A stretch of 64,000 nt of DNA, from positions 682,001 to 746,000 of the forward strand of contig NZ_JQJY01000003.1 of assembly GCF_000745775.1 (NCBI RefSeq), read 5' to 3'. This document shows, one piece after another, positions 50,412-59,304 of this stretch (positions within the stretch are counted from its first letter, which is position 1; each line of letters begins with the position of its first letter). Source of the DNA: Flavobacterium sp. ASV13 (lineage in GTDB: Bacteria > Bacteroidota > Bacteroidia > Flavobacteriales > Flavobacteriaceae). The position numbers and the translations under genes are program-made. The notes beneath the pieces were generated by a model. The model was not told the origin of the DNA and ran no database searches. It saw nothing but the letters and a program-made list of their open reading frames with translations.

Positions 50412-51258
50412 AAATATTCCCTTTAATCATTCGGTCATTATCATAAATATCTTTTCTGAGTTCGATATTTTTGAAATTCATTTTTTCCAATAAATCATTC
50501 ATTTCTTTTCCTAAATACTGATTGATTTCAAAATACAATTGTCCTTTTTCTAAAAGATTTTTTTTAGCTAATTCAGCAATCTTTCTGTAAAAAATCAATG
50601 CATCGTTATCATCAACAAACAGAGCCAGATGTGGTTCAAAATCCAAAACATTCTTTTTGATTTCAACCTTTTCTAAATTCCGAACATAAGGCGGATTTGA
50701 CACAATGATATCATAATCTGATTTCAATATCTCTAATTCTAAAACATTCTTGAGCATAAAAGTTACCTCGACATTATTGTTTATGGCATTTCTTTTTGCT
50801 GTTTCTAACGCTTTTTTAGAAACGTCAATTGCGTAAACTTTTGCATTTGGAATATTTTTAGCCAGCGAAATTGCAATGCAACCGCTTCCCGTCCCGATAT
50901 CTAAAATTTTAATTTCTTTGGAATTACCTTTGTTCTCATTAATAATCCATTCTACTAATTCTTCGGTTTCTGGTCTCGGAATCAGGACATTTTCATTCAC
51001 TTCAAAATCCAAACCATAAAAACTGGTTTTTCCCAGCAAATACTGAATCGGAACTTCGTTTTTTAAGTCATCCAATAGTGAGTCCCAAACCACAAAATCC
51101 TTTTCAGAAAAATTCAGTTCATGATTTAAAGCCAAATCAATCTGGCGCAATTTATGTTTGTCTTCTAGAATTAAATAGAAAAAACTCTCCGCTTCGTATG
51201 CATCATATAAAGGCGATAATTCTTTTATAAACTGAGTGCGGTATTGTTTAATTTTCAT
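50410..51258 (-). CDS. prmC: Release factor glutamine methyltransferase PrmC
   Basis: 282 residues. N-terminal helical domain, then a Rossmann methyltransferase: LIPRPETEELVEWI, LDIGTGSGCIAISLA (SAM site) and the catalytic VSNPPYV motif (~188-195). PrmC methylates the GGQ glutamine of RF1/RF2 for efficient translation termination. Converges with the MacB permease gene, ending at the AGT/ACT repeat. Confidence 0.96.
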   Translation of the reverse strand: MKIKQYRTQFIKELSPLYDAYEAESFFYLILEDKHKLRQIDLALNHELNFSEKDFVVWDSLLDDLKNEVPIQYLLGKTSFYGLDFEVNENVLIPRPETEELVEWIINENKGNSKEIKILDIGTGSGCIAISLAKNIPNAKVYAIDVSKKALETAKRNAINNNVEVTFMLKNVLELEILKSDYDIIVSNPPYVRNLEKVEIKKNVLDFEPHLALFVDDNDALIFYRKIAELAKKNLLEKGQLYFEINQYLGKEMNDLLEKMNFKNIELRKDIYDNDRMIKGNI

Positions 51259-51342
51259 TTCTGATCTCTGAGTAATTTTTATTCAGCAAAAGCCGATTTT
51301 TCTTTCAAATAAGTATTGGAAAATCTAATTTGTTACAAGATT

Positions 51343-51828
51343 TTACAAAACTTTCAACATCCAAACCGGGCAAGAACTGTGCCCAGTACATCCTAACGGA
51401 GCATCTAAATATTCAAAACCTGATTTTTTATATAATTTTTGAGCTGCATGCATAAAAGGCATCGTTTCAATATAACATTTTTCAAATCCAAAATTTCTCG
51501 CTTCCAGTAGACATTTCTCCATCATTTCACTACCAATCCCTAAACCTCGTGTTTTAGGCGAAAAATACATTTTTTGCAGTTCGCAAATTTCTGAAGCACC
51601 ATTTTCTAAAGGCGCAATCCCGCAACAACCTACTATTTCTTCTTCACTTTCAACTACAAAATAAACAGATTTCGGTTTATTGTATTCTTCAAACATCAAA
51701 TCAAGATATGGATCTGCGTAAGCTGTCCCTACTTTTGGGATTTCCATTTCATCAAAAACAGAACGTATTAATTGCGCTACTGCCTTGTTATCTTCTTTTT
51801 TAATTGCTCGGATTATGTAATCTTTCAT
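51343..51828 (-). CDS. GNAT N-acetyltransferase
   Basis: 161 residues. YIIRAIKKEDNKAVAQLIR start, ELQKMYFSPKTRGLGIGSEMMEKCL (acetyl-CoA loop RGLGIGSE) and AAQKLYKKSGFEYLD. Small-molecule or protein acetyltransferase of unknown substrate. Cys-rich C-terminal (GCTGHSSCPVW). A -7 box 25 nt upstream gives it its own promoter, divergent from ribD. Confidence 0.87.
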   Translation of the reverse strand: MKDYIIRAIKKEDNKAVAQLIRSVFDEMEIPKVGTAYADPYLDLMFEEYNKPKSVYFVVESEEEIVGCCGIAPLENGASEICELQKMYFSPKTRGLGIGSEMMEKCLLEARNFGFEKCYIETMPFMHAAQKLYKKSGFEYLDAPLGCTGHSSCPVWMLKVL

Positions 51829-51853
51829 GTTTCGTTATTCGGTAATATATCTA

Positions 51854-51887
51854 CAAAAGTAAAAATACTTTTCCGATAGTTTCTCAA
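51854..51887 (-). promoter_or_regulatory. Promoter of the GNAT gene
   Basis: Minus strand TTG at 51887-51885 and TACTTTTG at 51861-51854, 23 nt apart. Confidence 0.5.
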
Positions 51888-51906
51888 CTATACTGTTAAC
51901 TATCGG
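51873..51906. repeat. CCGATAGTT/AACTATCGG inverted repeat
   Basis: 9-bp arms with a 16-nt loop between the divergent GNAT and ribD genes; a relative of the CCCGATAGCTATCGGG palindromes. Confidence 0.65.
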
Positions 51907-51925
51907 GATTAAAGTCAAAAATGAT

Positions 51926-51933
51926 TATTTTTG
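51926..51933 (+). promoter_or_regulatory. -7 promoter box TATTTTTG only 4 nt before ribD
   Basis: Exact TAnnTTTG match ending at 51933, with the GTG start at 51938. Transcription would begin at or next to the start codon, so the message may be leaderless. No -33 TTG at normal spacing. Confidence 0.45.
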
Positions 51934-51937
51934 CACC

Positions 51938-52987
51938 GTGAATACACATGAAAAATACATAAAACGCTGCATTGAACTTGCTCAAAACGGTTTTGGAACC
52001 ACTTATCCAAATCCGATGGTGGGAAGCGTAATTGTTCATGAAGGCAAAATAATTGGCGAAGGTTGGCACAAAAAAGCGGGCGAACCGCATGCCGAAGTTA
52101 ATGCCGTACAATCTGTAAAAGACAAATCGCTGTTAAAAAAAGCTACTATTTATGTAAGCCTCGAGCCTTGCAGCCACTTTGGAAAAACACCTCCTTGTTG
52201 TAATTTAATTATTGCAAATAAAATCCCGAATGTCGTTGTTGGAACCGTCGATCCAAATGAAAAAGTGGCAGGAAGAGGAATTAAGAGATTAATTGAAAAC
52301 GGCGTAAATGTTACGGTTGGTGTTTTAGAAGAAGGATGTAACGAACTCAATAAACGCTTTTTTACTTTTCATCAAAAAAAGAGACCTTATATAATATTGA
52401 AATGGGCCGAAAGTCAAGACGGATTTTTAGCACCCGAAAAAGAAATCGACCAAGAGCGCAAACCAATTTGGATTACGAATCAATATTCGAGGCAATTAGT
52501 TCATAAATGGCGAAGCGAAGAACAGGCGATTTTAGTAGGAACGCAAACGGTTATTGATGATAATCCGAAATTAAACACGCGAGATTGGTCAGGAAATAAT
52601 CCCATACGAGTGGTTTTAGATCAGAATGACCGAATTTCAAAAGACAGTTTTGTTTTTGATGACAGTGTAAAAACGATTGTATTTTCTAAATCAGAAAACA
52701 ATATTTCTACCGAAAACACCATTTTTGAGAAAATTGATTTTAATGAAAATGCAATTTCTCAGATTTTGGACGTTTTATATCAGCATCAAATTCAATCTGT
52801 TATTATTGAAGGCGGAAGACAAACTTTACAATCATTTGTAGATTCAGATTTATGGGATGAAGCTCGCATTTTTATTGGAACAACTATTTTTGAAAAAGGT
52901 GTAAAAGCACCAATAATTCAGAAAAGCAATATTTTAAAAACAACTATTCAAAACGACGAATTACTATACATTAGAAACCATGATTGA
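51938..52987 (+). CDS. ribD: Bifunctional riboflavin deaminase/reductase RibD
   Basis: 349 residues from GTG 51938 (MNTHEKYIKRCIELA). The next Met is inside the active-site motif YPNPMVG, so the start must be here. Deaminase zinc site HAEVN and EPCSHFGKTPPC (~50-85); reductase domain ~150-345 with LKWAESQDGFLAP and SVIIEGGRQTLQSF. Catalyses the second and third steps of riboflavin synthesis. Overlaps the HAD gene by 8 bp. Confidence 0.96.
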   Translation: MNTHEKYIKRCIELAQNGFGTTYPNPMVGSVIVHEGKIIGEGWHKKAGEPHAEVNAVQSVKDKSLLKKATIYVSLEPCSHFGKTPPCCNLIIANKIPNVVVGTVDPNEKVAGRGIKRLIENGVNVTVGVLEEGCNELNKRFFTFHQKKRPYIILKWAESQDGFLAPEKEIDQERKPIWITNQYSRQLVHKWRSEEQAILVGTQTVIDDNPKLNTRDWSGNNPIRVVLDQNDRISKDSFVFDDSVKTIVFSKSENNISTENTIFEKIDFNENAISQILDVLYQHQIQSVIIEGGRQTLQSFVDSDLWDEARIFIGTTIFEKGVKAPIIQKSNILKTTIQNDELLYIRNHD

Positions 52988-53582
52988 TACCATAATTTTT
53001 GACTTTGGCGATATTTTCATCAATTTAAACAAGCAAGGAACTATTTCTGGATTGAAAAAATTAGGAATGACCGAATGGAGTTCAGAAATGGATAGTTTGA
53101 ATTTATTGTTTGAAACCGGAGATGTTTCGTACGATGATTTTGTAGGCGGATTTCAGAAAGAACTTCCAAATGCTTCTATTGAAGAAATTCTGGAAGCCTG
53201 GAATGCTGTTTTAGCCGATTTCCCAGTTTATCGATTAGAGTTTTTAAAAGAGCTTTCAAAAAAATACCGTTTGTTTCTTTTGAGCAATACTGATGCCATT
53301 CACATTGCCACTTTTGAAAAAACTGTAGGCAAACCTTTTTATACTGATTTCTACAATTGTTTTGAAAAAGTTCATTTTTCGTTTGAAATTAGAAAACGTA
53401 AACCCAATGCAAATTCTTATCAGCACTTAATTGACGAACATAATTTAATTCCAGAGCAAACGTTATTTGTTGACGACAAAAAAGAAAACACAGACGCTGC
53501 CGCTGCTTTAGGACTTAAAGTTTGGAATTTGCAAGTTGGACAGGAAGATGTGATTCAATTATTGGATAAAAATTTACTTTAG
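52980..53582 (+). CDS. HAD-superfamily hydrolase
   Basis: 200 residues, HAD-IA type: motif I DFGDIFINLN (DxGD, second Asp kept), LFLLSNTDAIHI (motif II), KRKPNANSYQHLI (motif III Lys) and FVDDKKENTDAAAALG (motif IV). Its overlap with ribD raises the chance that it is the missing riboflavin-pathway phosphatase (5-amino-6-ribitylamino-uracil phosphate), which in many bacteria is a HAD enzyme; this is inference from position. Confidence 0.88.
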   Translation: MIDTIIFDFGDIFINLNKQGTISGLKKLGMTEWSSEMDSLNLLFETGDVSYDDFVGGFQKELPNASIEEILEAWNAVLADFPVYRLEFLKELSKKYRLFLLSNTDAIHIATFEKTVGKPFYTDFYNCFEKVHFSFEIRKRKPNANSYQHLIDEHNLIPEQTLFVDDKKENTDAAAALGLKVWNLQVGQEDVIQLLDKNLL

Positions 53583-53593
53583 AAAAATTACTT

Positions 53594-54226
53594 TTGGAAT
53601 ACAACGATACTTATCAAACTATTGCATTTGAATCTGAAGAAGTGCTTTTTAAAGAAAAAGGAAGCAAATTCTTTGGCTACGCATTCCCTATTGAAAGCGA
53701 AGACGAAGTAAAACCTATTATTGAAGACTTAAAAAAACTTCATCCACACGCTGTTCATTTTTGCTATGCATATCAATTAGGAATCGCTCCAAAAATATCT
53801 TACCGGGCAAATGACGACGGTGAACCCAGCAATACCGCGGGCGCTCCTATCTATGGACAAATTCAGTCTTTTGGGCTGACAAATATTCTTGTCGTTGTAG
53901 TTCGTATTTTTGGCGGAGTAAAATTAGGTGTCGGAGGTTTGATTTCGGCTTATCGAACTACAGCACAAATGACGCTTGAAGTTTGTGAAATTGTCGAAAA
54001 AACAATTGACGTCCATTTTTTAATCTCTTTTGATTATAAAAATATGAATAAAGTAATGCGGGTTATCAAAGAAAAGAAACTTGAAATTACCTCTCAGGAA
54101 ATGGAAGTCGATGAAGATTCCGGACTCCCAATTGGGAAAATAATCACAAAAACACGCAAAAAAAATGCCGAATCAGTATTCGACATTTTTGATTTAATGT
54201 TTGAAATTGATATTAAAATTGTGTAA
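53594..54226 (+). CDS. YigZ/IMPACT-family protein (UPF0029)
   Basis: 210 residues from TTG 53594. Residues ~20-135 carry the IMPACT/YigZ motif (HPHAVHFCYAYQLG, NDDGEPSNTAGAPIYGQIQSFGLTNILVVVVRIFGGVKLGVGGLISAYR); the rest is the YigZ C-terminal domain. The family is linked to translation control and proline dipeptidase-like regulation in other organisms, with no firm function in bacteria. 11 bp after the HAD gene, same operon. Confidence 0.9.
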   Translation: MEYNDTYQTIAFESEEVLFKEKGSKFFGYAFPIESEDEVKPIIEDLKKLHPHAVHFCYAYQLGIAPKISYRANDDGEPSNTAGAPIYGQIQSFGLTNILVVVVRIFGGVKLGVGGLISAYRTTAQMTLEVCEIVEKTIDVHFLISFDYKNMNKVMRVIKEKKLEITSQEMEVDEDSGLPIGKIITKTRKKNAESVFDIFDLMFEIDIKIV

Positions 54227-54257
54227 ATTAATATTAAAACACACCTCATTTTAACAA

Positions 54258-54662
54258 TTATTCCAACGTTTTAAACAATTCTAAAATATAATCCGGAGGT
54301 GCTGTTGGACGACCCGTTTTTAACGAAATAAATACTAAAATAAATACTGCAGTTGTTAATAACTCATTTGCCTCATTATAGATGGCGCAGTCAAATTCAA
54401 TCTTAACAGATGACTGACTTTTGAAGGTTGTATGAATTGTAAGAAGTTCATCATATCGCGCTGATTTTTTATAATTAATTTGCATCGAAACAATCGGAAG
54501 CCCAATACCGCTTTCTTCCATGCTAGCATACGAAATCCCTTTATTTCTAAGCCATTCCACGCGTCCAATCTCAAAATAGGGCACATAATTTCCGTGATAA
54601 ACAACTCCCATTTGGTCAGTTTCTGAGTAACGAACACGCACTTGCGTTTGATGATTTTTCAT
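54258..54662 (-). CDS. Acyl-CoA thioesterase (hotdog fold, YbgC-like)
   Basis: 134 residues. Hotdog fold signature VRYSETDQMGVVYHGNYVPYFEIGRVEWLRNKG with catalytic Asp (TDQMGVVYHGNY). 4-hydroxybenzoyl-CoA/YbgC-type thioesterases hydrolyse short acyl-CoAs and are often near Tol or lipid genes; here it is alone, converging with yigZ and divergent from dnaA. Confidence 0.9.
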   Translation of the reverse strand: MKNHQTQVRVRYSETDQMGVVYHGNYVPYFEIGRVEWLRNKGISYASMEESGIGLPIVSMQINYKKSARYDELLTIHTTFKSQSSVKIEFDCAIYNEANELLTTAVFILVFISLKTGRPTAPPDYILELFKTLE

Positions 54663-54848
54663 TATTTATAGATTAAAAAAAATTAAATTCCTAAAGTTCA
54701 CTTACAACTTTTTTTTTATAAAATTAGACCCAAAATATTTTTTTTTACAGAAATTTGTTCACATATTTGTTATCCCGAAATACGGAAAAATTTTGCTCCA
54801 TTTTTATTAGGAGAATCTTTATCAATAATAAAAAACTTATCTGAATCT
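54663..54848. other. dnaA upstream region, possible origin-side sequence
   Basis: 186 bp, very AT-rich (long A/T runs at 54670-54745). It has TTGTTCACA (one mismatch to the DnaA box TTATnCACA) near 54755. dnaA is a common marker of oriC, but too few boxes lie here to call an origin. Confidence 0.3.
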
Positions 54849-56276
54849 ATGACTAAAACTGCTCAATCGGTATGGGAAAACTGTTTGTCCTTTATAAAAG
54901 ACAATATTCAAGATCAAGCTTACAAAACTTGGTTCGAACCAATCAAATCAGTTGAGCTAACCGACAACGCATTATATATTCAGGTACCAAGTAAATTCTT
55001 CTACGAATGGCTAGAGGAACACTACGTTAAATTATTGAAAGTTGCGCTTACCAAAGAACTAGGAAAAAACGCAAAGTTACTCTATAAAATTAAAATGGAA
55101 AACACTTATGGAAACAAACAGCCGTTTACCGAGCAGCTGCCAAGTTCCAGCAGAGTACCAATGAAACCGCAAGAGGTTGATGCTCCGTTTAAAAACTTAA
55201 ATCCAGAACTTAAAAATCCTTTTGTAATTCCGGGAATCAGAAACTTAAAAATTGAATCTCAGTTAAATCCAAATTATAGTTTTGATAATTTCCTTGAAGG
55301 AGACTCAAACCGTTTGGCGCGTTCTGCAGGTATGGCTGTGGCCAATAAACCTGGAGGAACTTCATTTAATCCGTTATTGATTTTTGGTGGAGTTGGTTTA
55401 GGAAAAACACACTTAGCACACGCTATTGGTGTTGAAGTAAAAGATAAATATCCTGAAAAAACGGTTTTATATATTTCTGCCGAAATTTTCACACAACAAT
55501 ATATTGATTCTGTTAAAAAGAATAATCGTAATGATTTCATTCATTTTTATCAGTTAATCGACGTTTTGATTATTGATGACGTTCAGTTCTTATCAGGAAA
55601 ATCTGGAACTCAGGACGTTTTCTTCCACATTTTTAATTACTTGCACCAAAACGGAAAACAGGTAATTTTAACTTCAGATAAAGCTCCTGTTGACATGCAG
55701 GATATCGAACAACGTTTGTTATCTCGTTTTAAATGGGGATTATCTGCTGAATTACATCAACCAGATTACGAAACTCGTATTTCGATCTTAAAAAACATTT
55801 TATACCGCGATGGTGTTGATATGCCAGAAGACATTTTAGAATATGTTGCCCGAAATATCAAAACCAATGTTCGTGAGCTTGAAGGTGCAATTATTTCGTT
55901 GATCGCTCAATCTTCTTTCAACAAAAAAGAAGTTACGATCGAATTGGCAAAAAGCGTTGTAGAGAAATTTGTTAAAAACGTAAAGAGAGAAATCTCTATC
56001 GATTATATTCAAAAAATTGTATCTGATTATTTCCAATTGGATATTGAAACGCTTCAATCAAAAACCAGAAAAAGGCATGTTGTGCAAGCGAGACAATTAG
56101 CTATGTTTTTTGCAAAGAAATTCACTAAAGCTTCTTTGGCAAATATTGGTTCACAAATTGGAGATCGCGACCACGCTACCGTTTTACACGCTTGTAAAAC
56201 TGTTGACAATTTAGTTTCTACAGACAAACAATTCAAAAAATTTGTCGAAGACATCAACAAAAAACTAACGCTATAA
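54849..56276 (+). CDS. dnaA: Chromosomal replication initiator DnaA
   Basis: 475 residues. Domain I (SVWENCLSFIKDNI...TWFEPIKSVEL), short linker, AAA+ domain with Walker A FGGVGLGKTHLAHAIG, Walker B VLIIDDVQFLSGK, and the arginine-containing LLSRFKWGL, then the domain IV HTH ending SQIGDRDHATVLHACKTV (DNA-binding signature). Binds oriC boxes and melts the origin. Starts an operon-like run: the phosphatase gene is 8 bp downstream. Confidence 0.98.
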   Translation: MTKTAQSVWENCLSFIKDNIQDQAYKTWFEPIKSVELTDNALYIQVPSKFFYEWLEEHYVKLLKVALTKELGKNAKLLYKIKMENTYGNKQPFTEQLPSSSRVPMKPQEVDAPFKNLNPELKNPFVIPGIRNLKIESQLNPNYSFDNFLEGDSNRLARSAGMAVANKPGGTSFNPLLIFGGVGLGKTHLAHAIGVEVKDKYPEKTVLYISAEIFTQQYIDSVKKNNRNDFIHFYQLIDVLIIDDVQFLSGKSGTQDVFFHIFNYLHQNGKQVILTSDKAPVDMQDIEQRLLSRFKWGLSAELHQPDYETRISILKNILYRDGVDMPEDILEYVARNIKTNVRELEGAIISLIAQSSFNKKEVTIELAKSVVEKFVKNVKREISIDYIQKIVSDYFQLDIETLQSKTRKRHVVQARQLAMFFAKKFTKASLANIGSQIGDRDHATVLHACKTVDNLVSTDKQFKKFVEDINKKLTL

Positions 56277-56284
56277 CGCGAATC

Positions 56285-56752
56285 ATGCCAGTAAAAGTTT
56301 TAATGGTTTGTTTGGGAAATATTTGCAGATCTCCTTTAGCCGAAGGTATTCTGGCATCAAAATTACCCAAAGACAATTTTATAGTTGATTCAGCTGGAAC
56401 TGGATCCTGGCATGTAGGCCATGCGCCCGACAAACGCTCGATTGCTGTTGCTCAAAAAAACGGACTTAGTATTGACAATCAAAAAGGAAGACAATTCAAA
56501 TCTTCAGATTTTGATGAATTCGATTATATCTACGTAATGGATAATTCGAATTACCGCGATGTCATTCATCTTGCCAAAACTCCTGAACACAGAAACAAAG
56601 TCAATCTAATTCTGAACGAATTATTTCCAGATGAAAATGTCGATGTTCCAGACCCATATTATGGAGCAGTAAATGGTTTTGACAATGTTTACCAAATGCT
56701 GGATGAAGCCGCAGACATAATCGCTAAAAAACTTATCGAAAAGCACTCATAA
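56285..56752 (+). CDS. Low-molecular-weight protein tyrosine phosphatase
   Basis: 155 residues. CX5R loop VCLGNICRSPLAEG (Cys9, Arg15) and acid loop VPDPYYG near residue 125. Other marks: SAGTGSWHVGHAPDKR. Such enzymes dephosphorylate protein tyrosine (often capsule kinases) or arginine phosphate. Follows dnaA by 8 bp and is likely co-transcribed. Confidence 0.95.
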   Translation: MPVKVLMVCLGNICRSPLAEGILASKLPKDNFIVDSAGTGSWHVGHAPDKRSIAVAQKNGLSIDNQKGRQFKSSDFDEFDYIYVMDNSNYRDVIHLAKTPEHRNKVNLILNELFPDENVDVPDPYYGAVNGFDNVYQMLDEAADIIAKKLIEKHS

Positions 56753-56819
56753 ATTTGTATTTCAATTATTTTCAAGGTAATTGAGGTACATTTTCTTTTT
56801 TAATTTAAAATATCACAAA

Positions 56820-57533
56820 ATGAAACTTCTAGGAAAACTATATTTAATTCCAACTACAATGGGCGAAAGCGATCCAATGGATGTTTTACCTCAGACAGTA
56901 AAAAGAAGTATCGAACTTATAGATCATTATATTGTTGAAAATGATAAAACTGCCAGAAAATCAATTAAAGCAGTTTATCCCGAGAAAAAACAATCCGAAT
57001 TAGTTCTTTTTACTTTGAACAAACGTACCGAATCAAGCGAACATTTAGATTTCATAAAGCCTTTATTGGAAGGAAAAAATATGGGGTTAATGAGCGAAGC
57101 TGGTTGTCCAGGCGTTGCTGATCCAGGTGCTGTAATTGTAAAACTGGCGCACGAAAAAGGAATTCAGGTTGTTCCGTTGGTTGGTCCTTCTTCTATTTTA
57201 TTAGCGATGATGGCTTCTGGAATGAACGGCCAAAGTTTTACTTTTAATGGTTATTTACCAATTGATAAAGACGAAAAAAAATCGGCATTGAGACATTTTG
57301 AAAGATTATCTCAAGACAAGAATCAATCGCAGATTTTTATTGAAACGCCATACAGAAACAATAAATTGATTGAAGATCTTTTGCAAATTTTAAATCCGTC
57401 GACACATTTATGTATCGCGACAGATATCACTTTGCCAACAGAATTCATCAAAACCTTGAAAGTTTCGGATTGGAAAAAATTAAAAATTGATATTGATAAA
57501 CGTCCTACGATTTTTATTATTCATAAAATGTAA
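56820..57533 (+). CDS. RsmI-like tetrapyrrole-methylase-fold SAM methyltransferase
   Basis: 237 residues from ATG 56820; the longer frame from TTG 56781 adds a non-conserved start. Fold: KLYLIPTTMG (Rossmann start), NMGLMSEAGCPGVADPGAVIVKLAHEKGIQVVPLVGPSSILLAMMASGMNGQSFTFNGYLP, and FIETPYRNNKLIEDLL. The motifs match RsmI (16S rRNA C1402 ribose methylation), although the N-terminus differs from the LYVVATPIGNL of standard RsmI, so it may be a paralog with another target. Confidence 0.85.
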   Translation: MKLLGKLYLIPTTMGESDPMDVLPQTVKRSIELIDHYIVENDKTARKSIKAVYPEKKQSELVLFTLNKRTESSEHLDFIKPLLEGKNMGLMSEAGCPGVADPGAVIVKLAHEKGIQVVPLVGPSSILLAMMASGMNGQSFTFNGYLPIDKDEKKSALRHFERLSQDKNQSQIFIETPYRNNKLIEDLLQILNPSTHLCIATDITLPTEFIKTLKVSDWKKLKIDIDKRPTIFIIHKM

Positions 57534-57553
57534 ACTAACTCTAAAACCACCTT

Positions 57554-58057
57554 ATGAAAAAATTTATTCTCCTTGTTTTGATTTGTTTTGTACAAAATGC
57601 ATTTTCTCAAAACACAAAACAGCAATCTAAGACAAAAACATCTACAGCAAAAAGCACAGAAACGCCTATTATTAAAGTTAATACTCGTAATTACTCTGAT
57701 GCAGATTTAACGGTAGATGACAAACCTACTTATATTACTCAAAAAGACGATAATGCAGTTTACAACACCGCTGGAATAGAAGTTAAACCTGAATTCCCTG
57801 GAGGTTACGAAGCTATGAACGCCTTTATAAAACAAAATTTTAAAAGTCCAGAAGAAGATTTAAAAGGAAAAATTTATGCTACATTTATTATTGAAAAAGA
57901 CGGATCATTAAGCGATATTAAAATTTTAAGAGACCTTGGGCACGAAACAAGTGCGGAAGCTATAAGAGTTTTAAAACTATTTCCAAAATGGAGTCCAGGA
58001 AAACAAAACGATAAAATTGTTAGAGTTTTGTACTCGATTCCAATGATAATAAATTAA
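57554..58057 (+). CDS. Exported protein with TonB C-terminal domain
   Basis: 167 residues. Signal peptide 1-18 (CFVQNAFSQN), an S/T/K-rich linker, then a TonB C-terminal domain ~75-167 (EFPGGYEAMNAFIKQNF...KGKIYATFIIEKDGSLSDIKILRDLGHETSAEAIRVLKLFPKWSPGK). Unlike classic TonB it has a cleavable signal rather than an uncleaved membrane anchor, so it is likely a free periplasmic protein and may not transduce energy. Confidence 0.82.
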   Translation: MKKFILLVLICFVQNAFSQNTKQQSKTKTSTAKSTETPIIKVNTRNYSDADLTVDDKPTYITQKDDNAVYNTAGIEVKPEFPGGYEAMNAFIKQNFKSPEEDLKGKIYATFIIEKDGSLSDIKILRDLGHETSAEAIRVLKLFPKWSPGKQNDKIVRVLYSIPMIIN

Positions 58058-58102
58058 GCTTATTGAATTCACTCACAAGTTTTCCCCAAATCAAACTTTA
58101 TC

Positions 58103-59230
58103 ATGAGTAAACTTCCAAACATAACGACAAGCATTTTTACGGTAATGTCCAAAATGGCAACCGAATACAATGCAATAAATCTTTCGCAGGGATTTCCAAA
58201 TTTTCCTGTCGACGAAAGGTTAACGGATATTGTTGCACAATTATCAAAGGAAAATGTGCATCAATACACACCAATGGCAGGTTATCCACCGTTGATGAAT
58301 AAAATTGCGGAATTAACTCAGAGTTCTTATAACAGAACAATCAATCCAGACACAGAACTTTTAGTTACGGCTGGAGCAACTCAAGGAATTTTTACTACAA
58401 TTTTGGCTTTGGTAAAAGAAAATGATGAAGTAATTATTCTCGATCCGAGTTATGATTCTTATGAATCTCCGGTTTTACTTTGCAAAGCAAAACCTGTTCG
58501 AGTGGCTTTAAACGATGATTATACACCAAATTGGCAAACAATCGAAAAAGTCTGTTCTTCAAAAAGCAAGATGATTATTATAAACAATCCACATAATCCG
58601 ACAGGAAAAATTTTAAATGAAAATGATTTTACCCAATTAAAAAATCTACTTGAGAAATATCCTGACATTATTGTTTTATCTGACGAAGTTTATGAATACA
58701 TCACTTTTGAAGAAAAACATATTTCGGCACACACAAAAAGCTTCCTTATCGATCGATGCATAATGGTTTCCTCTTTCGGAAAATCATTTCATATTACAGG
58801 CTGGAAAATTGGCTACACCATTGCACCTGAATATTTAATGAAAGAAATCAAAAAAGTGCATCAGTTTTTGGTTTTTAGTGTCAACAGTATTTCACAATTT
58901 GCCATTAGCGAATATTTGGATGTTGTTGATGTTAATTTGCTTGGAAAATTCTATCAGGAAAAAAGAGATTATTTCCAAAAACTGCTTCAAAACAGCCGTT
59001 TTGAATTAAAACCTTGTGAAGGAACCTATTTTCAAGTTGCCTCTTACGCCAATATTTCAGATGAAGACGATGTTACTTTCTGCAAAAATTTAATCATCAA
59101 TCATGGCGTTGCAGCAATTCCAATTTCTACTTTTTATTCCGATCATAAAGATCAGAAATTGATTCGTTTCTGTTTCGCAAAGGATAATTTTACTCTTGAA
59201 TCTGCCGCAAAAAAACTTTGTCAAATATAA
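58103..59230 (+). CDS. PLP-dependent aminotransferase (methionine/kynurenine type)
   Basis: 375 residues, fold type I aspartate-aminotransferase family. NLSQGFPNFP, TAGATQGIFTTILAL, NNPHNPTGKILNENDF, LSDEVYEYITF and the PLP-lysine in SSFGKSFHITGWKIGY (Lys ~231), with Arg near LIRFCFAK. The start and motifs fit YbdL-type methionine aminotransferase or kynurenine-oxoglutarate transaminase. Cytoplasmic. 45 bp after the TonB-CTD gene. Confidence 0.92.
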   Translation: MSKLPNITTSIFTVMSKMATEYNAINLSQGFPNFPVDERLTDIVAQLSKENVHQYTPMAGYPPLMNKIAELTQSSYNRTINPDTELLVTAGATQGIFTTILALVKENDEVIILDPSYDSYESPVLLCKAKPVRVALNDDYTPNWQTIEKVCSSKSKMIIINNPHNPTGKILNENDFTQLKNLLEKYPDIIVLSDEVYEYITFEEKHISAHTKSFLIDRCIMVSSFGKSFHITGWKIGYTIAPEYLMKEIKKVHQFLVFSVNSISQFAISEYLDVVDVNLLGKFYQEKRDYFQKLLQNSRFELKPCEGTYFQVASYANISDEDDVTFCKNLIINHGVAAIPISTFYSDHKDQKLIRFCFAKDNFTLESAAKKLCQI

Positions 59231-59304
59231 AGTTTATCAAAATTTTATAACAATATTATGCGCGCATCCTATTTTTTTAATTAATATTGTAAAAAAAGAA
59301 AAGT

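Noticed and set aside
54663..54848. oriC upstream of dnaA
   Set aside because: Only one near-match to a DnaA box; not enough to call an origin.
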